From Bacillus massilinigeriensis (GTDB lineage Bacteria > Bacillota > Bacilli > Bacillales > Cytobacillaceae), in assembly GCF_900111815.1 (NCBI RefSeq), contig NZ_LT630004.1, positions 2,416,697 to 2,480,696 on the forward strand: 64,000 nucleotides of DNA, given 5' to 3'. Both the position numbers and the translations under genes were made by a program. Shown in pieces: positions 55,272 to 62,841 of this stretch (position 1 is its first letter; every line of letters begins with the position of its first letter). A model generated the notes under the pieces. The model was not told where the DNA came from, did not search any database, and saw only the letters and a program-made list of their open reading frames with translations.

Positions 55272-56124
55272 ATAATATCTACTTCATCTTTAATGTTCTT
55301 AACTTGAATAATTTCACCCGTACCATTAGTACTCCCCTCAACCCGATCCACAACCTTCGCAAACTGCGAAAACTGGTCGTTAATGGTTTTGGTTTTGAGG
55401 CCGTAGGTGGTGATGTTGTTGAAGCCGGTGGAGACGACTTGCTTTTCGATGCCGACTGGGATCTTCAAGCCTCCAAGGGCACGGCCTACTTGGGCTAGTT
55501 CGCTTCTGGCTTTAGAAAGGGCGCCTTGGACAAATTTGTTGCTGAACGGAGCCTTAACAGCTTTTGTAAACTGGCTGGCAGCACTGCTGATTTGACCTGA
55601 GACACGGTTTTTGAATCCCGAAAATGCTTTGTTTCCGCCGATGAGATTATCTATATTCGCTTTTATATTACCAGAAAAGCCCTTTGTTTTTGAAGCAGGA
55701 ACCTTGCCGGCGACCTTTGCGACCTTTCCGAGTTTCCCGACAACCCCCGCGCCAGGGATTAATGATGGCGCTGCAACACCTGCCAGGTAGGCAATGCCCT
55801 TTTTTCATAGGTGTCGGAGAACGATTGACCAATGGACTCTAGCACACCGAGCGGATCGTCGAGGGCACTCGCAGCGGCATTTGCATATTTATTAATCGTC
55901 GTATTTGCTTCTTTTTTCAGGAAATCAGGTTCTATTGGATCTGGGATTTGGGAAGAAGCCGCAATGACAATGCCATCTTTGGCTAGGACAAGGATGCCGC
56001 CGACGAGACCAGCCAGCCCTTTGAATAATCCACCAAAAAATCCGGATATGTCATCCCAAGTATCTTCCCATGCATCTCCCATGCACTCCCAAAAGGTTGT
56101 ATACTTAGTGTTCCCATCTTCTAT

Positions 56125-56315
56125 TACTAGCTTCAATATTTCACTCGTTTTTTACACCGAACAAGTATTGTTGCTCACTTCTAATAAAAATTTGGTCAAC
56201 TGTTTTACACTCACACCTTTTAAACAGGATGGTGAAGGGTATCGATTCCAAAATGCCAATGCTGTTTTTCCATCCACTTCTGAGAAAAACTTTTTATAGC
56301 TTGGGTAATGATGGC
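56125..56315 (-). pseudogene. IS110-family transposase fragment, copy 1
   Basis: Readable in pieces as HHYPSYKKFFSEVDGKTAL, WNRYPSPSCLKGVSVKQL and TSEILKLVIEDG, an internal part of an IS110-type transposase. It is broken by a TAA and joined at one end to the recombinase remnant and at the other to LXG toxin sequence. The same chimera is repeated at 58787-58975. Confidence 0.65.
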
Positions 56316-56745
56316 TCAATTGAGCTGTTTAAGCTCAAACAACCGTTTCACTACTTCTGCATGACCGCTATGTATCTTCAGTTCTTTTTCACCCTTTTGT
56401 CTCATATAGCCAAATGTTGCCCGTCCTCCTGCATATCCACCTTCCTTTGCCTTTTTATTTCTTCCCTTTGTTAGTTTTAAAGCAATTTCAAGTCGTTAGT
56501 ATTGGTCTAATAACTCTATTAAGCCATTGACCAAAAAGTCGTTTGGGTCTTTCATATGAATACTGTAAAATGGTTGTTCAATACTCTTCATTTCACAGCC
56601 ATACTTCTTTAGCTCTCGTTGCATCAGTACCTTCACAATATCTGACCGCCATAATCGGCTTGTGTTGAGCACTACCACATAATCAATTTGGACAGACGAA
56701 AGGTGAGCCAACATCTCCTGTAAGCCCACCCTGTCTATCCTCATA
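56316..56745 (-). pseudogene. Serine recombinase fragment, copy 2
   Basis: Starts inside the resolvase domain (DRVGLQEMLAHLSSVQIDYV), so the catalytic Ser region is missing. CAA has become TAA at about 56499 (LLDQY-stop-RLEIALKLTKG), then the frame continues to a TGA at 56316. Otherwise nearly identical to copy 3. Confidence 0.75.
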
Positions 56746-56759
56746 AATCTTCTTATTAT

Positions 56760-56995
56760 TATTCACTATCTTTATGTATCCGTATCGTTACAACCTTTAG
56801 CATTACGAGCTTTCTCATTGTCTTTACTTTGTGGGTTTTGCAGTATCATAAGTCTTCCTGCCACTAAAAATGTCATCTCGGCTGTTTATCGTACTTCTCA
56901 CAAAATCCAAATATATAAATCAATACTCCATGATGGTACTACCTTCATGAGCTATGAATTTGATACAAATCTTTTTTTATGTTGTCCAAAGGCTA
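56760..56995. repeat. Module-border intergenic repeat, copy C
   Basis: Nearly identical to the second half of copy D (59960-60180), including AATCCAAATATATAAATCAA and TACTCCATGATGGTACTACC. It lies between the SUKH gene of the LHH module and recombinase fragment 2. Confidence 0.8.
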
Positions 56996-57002
56996 ATTTC
57001 TA

Positions 57003-57042
57003 TCAAAAAAGCACTTGTTGCCTACTATGCAATCAAGTGCTT
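57003..57042 (-). terminator. Module-end hairpin T4
   Basis: AAAAAAGCACTTGTTGC/GCAATCAAGTGCTT stem with six T residues on the minus strand, after the SUKH gene. Confidence 0.82.
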
Positions 57043-57094
57043 ACAGTTAATTTTCATCTTTTAGTCTATCTTATTACAATTAATATCCCGGATG

Positions 57095-57538
57095 TTAAAA
57101 ATGTATATTTAATTCTTCACGGATTGCTTTTTCTAAGTATTCCTCAAAACTCTCTGCTATAATTTCTTTCCCACCGAAATTAAAGTCAAATGTAATAATT
57201 TCTGTATTCGGGAAATTAAATCCTACTGGATTTCCTGCACCGTCTATACCAATAGCAGTAAAATTCTCATACCCTTGAGGGAGTGCTTTTCTAAAATGTA
57301 GAGATTTCTCTACAAATGATGGTGTCGCAACAAACTCTGCCTCTTTCAATCCCAAAATAATAGCCTCACCAACTGCTCCAGAACCATATCTCAAAAGAAA
57401 TTCTTTAAAGTCCTCTGGCAATTTTACTTTTAGTTCATCTTCTGCTTGGTTTACTTCCTCAATATTAAGAGGTCCTCCAAAGGCTTCTGGGCACATTTCG
57501 ATCTCTTCATCAATAGCATTTAATATTTCTATCTTCAT
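57095..57538 (-). CDS. SMI1/KNR4 (SUKH-1) immunity protein, 147 aa
   Basis: SUKH-1 domain: VNQAEDELKVKLPEDFKEFL followed by RYGSGAVGEA, and a C-terminal FNFGGKEIIAESFEEYLE, the typical order of this family of nuclease immunity proteins. The ATG overlaps the toxin stop in ATGA, so it is translationally coupled to the LHH toxin. Intact. Confidence 0.88.
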   Translation of the reverse strand: MKIEILNAIDEEIEMCPEAFGGPLNIEEVNQAEDELKVKLPEDFKEFLLRYGSGAVGEAIILGLKEAEFVATPSFVEKSLHFRKALPQGYENFTAIGIDGAGNPVGFNFPNTEIITFDFNFGGKEIIAESFEEYLEKAIREELNIHF

Positions 57539-58797
57539 TCAATAATCCCCCTTTTAATCATTTCATTGGCATATCTTGCCTTCCAATATTCTTTACGCCA
57601 CTTATTAAATTCTATCCTAGCTTCCCCACTCCCAACTCCACCTGAATTTCCAAATGGATGTTGTTTTTTATTACCCAAATCATGGTATCTACTAGGCATC
57701 TCAATTATTGGCCCCTCAACTTTTTGTTCATGATGATGGAGTACAATTGTATCATTTGCTCCATCCTTTGGTGAGTAACCTTTTTTAAATGAGTATATCA
57801 ATTGTTTATCAGACATATGCGATAATGAACGCTGTGCTTTTACTTCAAATCCTCTAAAATGTGCTTTGAATTTATGAGTTTGCTCATAGCCTTCTAGCGC
57901 TTGGTAAATATCTTTAGGTGATACTTTATAAATATCTTTTGTTGAATTTAATTTATCCGTACCCTTAGTAACTTTACTCTTATTCTGGCCACTCCCCTCA
58001 ACCCGATCCCCAACCTTCGCAAACTGAGAAAACTGGTCGTTGATGGTTTTGGTTTTGAGGCCGTAGGTGTTGATGTTGTTGAAGCCGGTGGAGACGACTT
58101 GCTTTTCAATGCCGACTGGGATTTTCAAGCCTCCCAGGGCGCGGCCGACTTGGGCTAGTTCACTTCTGGCTCTGGAAAGAGCACCTTGGACAAATTTGTT
58201 GCTGAATGGTGCCTTTAGGGCCTTTGTGAATTGGCTTGCGGCACTGCTGATTTGGCCTGAGACACGGTTTTTGAATCCCGAAAATGCTTTGTTTCCGCCG
58301 ATGAGATTATCTATATTTGCTTTTATATTACCAGAAAAGCCCTTCGTTTTTGAAGCGGGAACCTTGCCGGCGACCTTCGCGACCTTTCCGAGCTTCCCGA
58401 CAACCCCCGCGACAGGGATAAATGATGGCGCTGCAGCACCTGCCAGGTAGGCAATGCCTTCTTTTTCATAGGTGTCGGAGAACGATTGACCAATGGACTC
58501 TAGCACACCGAGCGGATCGTCGAGGGCACTCGCAGCGGCATTTGCATATTTATTAATCGTCGTATTTGCTTCTTTTTTCAGGAAATCAGGTTCTATTGGA
58601 TCTGGGATTTGGGAAGAAGCCGCAATGACAATGCCATCTTTGGCTAGGACAAGGATGCCGCCGACGAGACCAGCCAGCCCTTTGAATAATCCGCCAAAAA
58701 ATCCGGATATATCATCCCAAGTATCTTCCCATGCATCTCCCATGCACTCCCAAAAGGTTGTATACTTAGTGTTCCCATCTTCTATTACTAGCTTCAA
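57535..58797 (-). CDS. LHH-type nuclease toxin, LXG domain replaced by an IS110-derived start, 420 aa
   Basis: The frame is intact from a TTG at 58795-58797 but its first residues (KLVIEDGNT) come from an IS110 transposase fragment, fused to the LXG middle region at KYTTFWECMGDAWED. Hydrophobic glycine-rich segments, the shared linker and a toxin domain with IVLHHHEQKVEGP and RYHDLGNKKQHPFG follow, the LHH pattern of HNH/Endo VII nucleases. It has lost about 200 residues of LXG export domain. No good ribosome site precedes the TTG. Whether it is expressed or serves only as a donor of toxin sequence is open. Confidence 0.78.
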   Translation of the reverse strand: MKLVIEDGNTKYTTFWECMGDAWEDTWDDISGFFGGLFKGLAGLVGGILVLAKDGIVIAASSQIPDPIEPDFLKKEANTTINKYANAAASALDDPLGVLESIGQSFSDTYEKEGIAYLAGAAAPSFIPVAGVVGKLGKVAKVAGKVPASKTKGFSGNIKANIDNLIGGNKAFSGFKNRVSGQISSAASQFTKALKAPFSNKFVQGALSRARSELAQVGRALGGLKIPVGIEKQVVSTGFNNINTYGLKTKTINDQFSQFAKVGDRVEGSGQNKSKVTKGTDKLNSTKDIYKVSPKDIYQALEGYEQTHKFKAHFRGFEVKAQRSLSHMSDKQLIYSFKKGYSPKDGANDTIVLHHHEQKVEGPIIEMPSRYHDLGNKKQHPFGNSGGVGSGEARIEFNKWRKEYWKARYANEMIKRGIIE

Positions 58798-58975
58798 TAT
58801 TTACTCGTTTTTTTCACCGAACAAGTATTGTTGCTCACTTCTAATAAAAATTTGGTCAACTGTTTTACACTCACACCTTTTAAACAGGATGGTGAAGGGT
58901 ATCGATTTCAAAATGCCAATGCTGTTTTTCCATCCACTTCTGAGAAAAACTTTTTATAGCTTGGGTAATGATGGC
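58787..58975 (-). pseudogene. IS110-family transposase fragment, copy 2
   Basis: Same chimera as 56125-56315. Here CSVKKTS is in frame but one base is missing before the KLVIED codons; copy 1 has a different lesion at this point. The two copies decayed independently after duplication. Confidence 0.65.
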
Positions 58976-59600
58976 TCAATTGAGCTGTTTAAGCTCAAAC
59001 AACCGTTTCACTACTTCTGCATGCCCGTTATGTATTTTTAGTTCTTTTTCACCCTTTTGTTTGGTATAGCCAAAGGTAGCCCTCCCTCCTGCATAACCAC
59101 CTTCCTTCGCTTTCTTATTTCTCCCTTTCGTTAGTTTGAGGGCAATTTCAAGACGTTGATATTGGTCTAATAACTCCATTAATCCATTGACCAAAAAATC
59201 ATTGGGGTCTTTTGACCAAAAAATCATTGGGGTCTTTCTTATGGATACTGTAAAATGGCTGTTCAATACTTTTAATGTCACAACCATATTTCTTCAGCTC
59301 TCGTTGTATCAGTACCTTCACAATATCTGACCGCCATAATCGGGTTGTGTTGAGCACTACCACATAATCAATTTGGACAGACGAAAGGTGAGCCAACATC
59401 TCCTGTAAGCCCACCCTGTCTATTCCTAGTACTTCTTCATTCAGTTTTGCGCCACTGATTCCTTCATCTCTAAAAATATGGATCAACTTCAATCCATGCT
59501 CTTTACAATACGCTTTAATTTCATCTTCTTGATATTTCAAGCTGTATCCATCTTTCGCTTGCCCTTGAGTCGAGATTCGTATATACCCGACAACGTTCAA
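58976..59600 (-). pseudogene. Serine recombinase, copy 3, broken by a 25-bp tandem duplication
   Basis: The most complete copy. TTG at 59598-59600 (behind GGGAGG) starts NVVGYIRISTQGQAKDGYSL with the catalytic Ser; GISGAKLNEE, LNTTRLWRSD and the helix E region follow. A 25-base tandem duplication (59190-59239) shifts the frame after DPNDFLV; beyond it the frame reads MELLDQYQRLEIALKLTKG, GGYAGGRATFGYTKQKGEK and stops at FELKQLN. The large DNA-binding C-terminal domain is absent, so it cannot be active. Confidence 0.8.
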
Positions 59601-59614
59601 TTTTTCATCCTCCC

Positions 59615-60185
59615 ATTACGAAAATTAAAATTTATGTAACGCTTTTTAAACGAATAGCGAGTATTATACGACCGTTTCTAGTAAAAAAACAACCCAAAAT
59701 TTATAAGTCAAAGCAGTAAAGAAACAGTCTTACACGTTACCCATTGGTTATCGCCAAGAGCTTTGTCATTCTCGTTAGTTTTTTAGCCATTCCCTGTCAT
59801 AACTACCCCTGCCATATAAAATGTCATCTCGTCTAATTATCGTACTTTTCTTACTATCCAAATATTAAAACGATACTCCTTGATGGTACAACCAACATGA
59901 GCTATCGATTTTCATGTAAAACATTTTCTTTGTGTCTCACTCAAAAATTCTCACTTTCTTTTTATTCACTAGATTTATGTATCTGTATCGTTACCCCTAT
60001 AGCATTACGATCTTTGTCATTGTCTAAAGTTTGTGGGTTTTGCAGTATCATAAGTCTTCCTGCCACTTAAAAAATATCATCTCGCCTGTTTATCGTACTT
60101 CTCACAAAATCCAAATATATAAATCAATACTCCATGATGGTACTACCTTCATGAGTTATGAATTTCATACAGTTATTTTGTTGTT
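59615..60185. repeat. Module-border intergenic repeat, copy D
   Basis: The longest copy, made of two tandem diverged versions, just as in copy A: the first (59640-59940) matches 37860-38160, the second (59960-60185) matches 56760-56995. No gene is seen in 59601-60250. Confidence 0.78.
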
Positions 60186-60203
60186 GTCCAAAGCAGTGAC
60201 TCC

Positions 60204-60247
60204 TTACAAAAAAGCACTCGCTGCCTAAAAGGCACCAAGTGCTTTTT
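60204..60247 (-). terminator. Module-end hairpin T5
   Basis: AAAAAAGCACT-GCCT/AGGC-AAGTGCTTTTTT stem directly after the YezG-like gene, with A and T runs on both sides; the most perfect of the five. Confidence 0.85.
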
Positions 60248-60492
60248 TGTTTACTTTTCTTCAAATTCCTTCATTCTCTCTATTAAATCTAAATCTAGCT
60301 GTTCTTTGTATTGACTTATATATTTATATTCAAAATACTTAATTCTATCTGTTGGACCAAATTCACTTTCATGCCAATTTGTATAATCAAAATGTACGTT
60401 TAATTTACCTATATCATTTAATATTAATGTCACTGAAAACCAAGGATCTTGATCATTATCAGTAAAAACTTTTTGGAGTTCAATAGTAAGTT

Positions 60493-62021
60493 CTCAACTT
60501 TCGCACCGATATAAATCGATCCAACCGGCATCGTAATTATGTGTTTCTGCAATTCATTAGGTACCTTGACAATTGAATTGGACAAAAGAAAAACACCTCA
60601 TCCTATGGTAAAGTAGAATTGTCGAAAAACCACTACCAATAGAAGAGGTGCCTCCTATATGATAGATCAAAACCAATCAAACAATCAACTCCCGAATGAA
60701 TTGCGCTCGGTTTTTTCCGAGCTAGATATCTTTAGGCATCTTCGGAAGGCTGGTATCACCAAAGCCTTCGGCTTTTCCTGTTCGTACTTATTTCAACTGG
60801 TCTTCTGCCTAATCTTTCAACATAAGAATTGGTTTGCGCTGCTGAATTCGAAAAAAGCGGACTGTTATCCTGCGAAGGATGCCATTTATCGATTCCTTAA
60901 TCAGCCAACATTCAATTGGCAGCGATTCCTTTTGTCGTTCAGCGCTTCAACCATCCAGAAGGTCGATTGTCTGACCGATCACACACGACCAAAGGTTTTC
61001 ATTGTCGATGATTCGGCGTTCGACCGGAACCGCAGTAAAAAGGTTGAACTACTTGCCCGTTGTTTTGACCACGCATCATTGAAAATGAAATTCTACAAAG
61101 GGTTCCGGATGTTAACGCTCGGCTGGTCGGACGGTTCCACCTTCATGCCAATCGATTTTTCCCTGCTCAGTTCCAAGAAAGCACAGATTAACGGCATCTC
61201 ATCGGACATCGATAAACGTACGTCTGGTTACAAACGCCGGATGAATGCGCTTCAAACGGCGCCTGAACAGATTCCGGACATGATCCGCCGTGCGCTTGCG
61301 AATGGTATCGATGCAAGCTATGTTCTGATGGACTCCTGGTTCACCTTACCTCCGCTTGTCCAAGCCATTAAAGGACAGGGATTGGATGTAATCGGTATGG
61401 TCAAAGAGACGAAGCAGCGGTACCTAGCGGGTGGACAACGGGTTTCGTTGAAGCAATTGTATAGTTTGGCGCAACCTATCCAGGGTAAAAAAGGAATTCT
61501 TCGTTCCATTCACTGTGTCATGGCTAACGGAACGTGCGTCAAGATTGTCTTCGTCCAAAATCGCAACAAGAGAAGCGAATGGCTGGCCATCCTCAGCACC
61601 GACAAAACCTTGACCGAACGGGAGATTATCCAGATCTACGGCATGCGTTGGGACATCGAGGTTTTCTTCAAGACGACCAAATCGCTGTTAAAACTCCAGA
61701 AGGAGTTCCAAGGGCGTTCCTATGATGGGTTAATTAGCCATACAACGATAGTATTTGCCCGCTATATTGTTTTGTCGTGGCAAAATCGCTGCAACACCGA
61801 CCAACGCACACTCGGCGGCCTTTTTTATGAATTTTGTGATGAAGTAAATGAACTCGATTGGGCAGTTGCGCTCCAGCAGTTGATCGAGCTTCTTAATGAT
61901 GTCCTGAAGCAGACCAATACGAAAATGAAAAAGCACATTGAATGTCAATTACAACTTTGGTTGGCCAATCTGCCCAGTTATATCAAGGCTTATTTGCCGA
62001 TTTCACTCTGCGAAAGTTGAG
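60493..62021. mobile_element. IS4-family insertion sequence, 1529 bp, with 6-bp target duplication
   Basis: Perfect 13-bp inverted ends CTCAACTTTCGCA (60493-60505 and 62009-62021). TAAGTT flanks both sides (60487-60492 and 62022-62027). The transposase stop codon lies inside the right inverted repeat. Confidence 0.92.
60659..62020 (+). CDS. IS4-family transposase, 453 aa
   Basis: DDE transposase: VFIVDDSAFDRNRSK (first Asp), ASYVLMDSWFTLPPLVQ (second Asp) and the YREK motif in YGMRWDIEVFFKTTKSLLK (catalytic Glu and Lys). Uninterrupted, so probably functional. It is the only sizeable gene on the plus strand in the toxin island. GAGGTGCC precedes the ATG. Confidence 0.92.
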   Translation: MIDQNQSNNQLPNELRSVFSELDIFRHLRKAGITKAFGFSCSYLFQLVFCLIFQHKNWFALLNSKKADCYPAKDAIYRFLNQPTFNWQRFLLSFSASTIQKVDCLTDHTRPKVFIVDDSAFDRNRSKKVELLARCFDHASLKMKFYKGFRMLTLGWSDGSTFMPIDFSLLSSKKAQINGISSDIDKRTSGYKRRMNALQTAPEQIPDMIRRALANGIDASYVLMDSWFTLPPLVQAIKGQGLDVIGMVKETKQRYLAGGQRVSLKQLYSLAQPIQGKKGILRSIHCVMANGTCVKIVFVQNRNKRSEWLAILSTDKTLTEREIIQIYGMRWDIEVFFKTTKSLLKLQKEFQGRSYDGLISHTTIVFARYIVLSWQNRCNTDQRTLGGLFYEFCDEVNELDWAVALQQLIELLNDVLKQTNTKMKKHIECQLQLWLANLPSYIKAYLPISLCES

Positions 62022-62270
62022 TAAGTTGAAATAATTTATGTAGTTCTTTATTATAAGCCCTCTTATCTACACTATATAATCTTGGAATATAATGTGAAAA
62101 AATGTGTTGTTCCTCACCTTTGGGTGTAAAAAAGAAGAAAACTCCTCCTTCTCCCTCCTTAACTTCACCATTAAAATAGAAATTATCCCATTCAGTTGGA
62201 ATCATATCATTAACCTGTTGTGCAATTTCTTTATATAACTCGTTTAATTCTGTTTCAAAACTCATCAATA

Positions 62271-62462
62271 TCAGCCTCCTGATTTATTTGCAATCTCGCG
62301 AATTACTGGAAATTGGCCTTCAATTTCATATTCGACCATAAAGGAATCTGGTCGCATAGAATTATTAGAATAGGTCGGTTCAATACTAACAAAGACTTTC
62401 TTGGGCGGTACCTCTTTCAATGCATTAGCCCATTCAGTCTCCATTTCGTACCAAACTCCCCC
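62271..62462 (-). pseudogene. C-terminal tail of an LXG-type endonuclease toxin
   Basis: An open frame without a start reads WYEMETEWANALKEVPPKK, SIEPTYSNNSMRPDSF and ends KSGG-stop at 62271, six bases before the YezG-like start codon. It resembles the last residues of Bacillus DNA/RNA non-specific endonuclease-type toxins of the YeeF kind. All upstream parts are cut off near 62462, where IS110-related sequence begins. Confidence 0.6.
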
Positions 62463-62470
62463 CCTCCCTC

Positions 62471-62841
62471 TATAAATATTGATATATCAACGGTTTGACC
62501 CGTTGTTGGAGTGTCAAAAAAATATTTTTCGACACACACCCTAACAGATATTAATAAATATGTGATTCTCTTACAAATGATAGGTACGCTACGCGGTCAC
62601 TACTGGATAATAACGGAAAGTAGTGATAGGAATTTATTCGATGCACCATGGATCTCTGCGTAGCTTATGATGACGTACCCTCCCATGTCTCTGGGCATCT
62701 GTGTGCCTACATTCCTTCGTTCGGTCTAGTCATAAGGCAGAGGCTAGCGAAGCTCCTATAGGGACTCAAGGTCTGATGGTGAATATATTGCCAGCTTCTC
62801 CGTGTCATCCTGTTGTCTAGTTCTTCAAGGGGATGCAGGAC
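62471..62841. other. Non-coding end of the IS110-family element
   Basis: About 370 bases between the transposase stop and the truncated toxin. No ORF is convincing. It should contain the downstream end of the IS110 element. Several short complementary stretches occur at 62570-62830, so a structured RNA is possible, but the element border cannot be placed without a second copy. Confidence 0.4.

Larger units (their letters stand above)
53150..56136 (-). pseudogene. GHH-type LXG toxin: N-terminus lost, frameshifted, split by IS1380
   Basis: Three pieces. At 55807-56136 a frame that starts inside an IS110 fragment (TTG, KLVIEDGNT) joins the middle region of LXG toxins (FWECMGDAWEDTWDD). A missing base near 55800 shifts the frame. 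The linker piece (to 55272) ends at IS1380, and the toxin domain resumes at 53620. With one ATAAT copy removed, the frame runs KDEVDIIAERAKSLDL through the insertion point and reaches MIGHHTYSASKYPQI, the GHH signature of an HNH/Endo VII nuclease, then the stop at 53150. No export domain remains. Confidence 0.82.
60251..62265 (-). pseudogene. YezG-like (DUF600) immunity gene split by an IS4-family element
   Basis: The 5' part runs from ATG at 62263-62265 (GGAGG 9 bases upstream) to the IS end at 62022; the 3' part is 60251-60486. Joining them with one copy of the TAAGTT duplication gives a 159-aa open frame: ELNELYKEIAQQVNDMIP, YRAYNK-like region, QKVFTDNDQDPWFSVTLIL and a tail with YFEYKYISQYKEQ. 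Length and pattern match the YezG immunity proteins that pair with YeeF-type LXG nucleases, and a nuclease tail lies just upstream. Confidence 0.82.
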
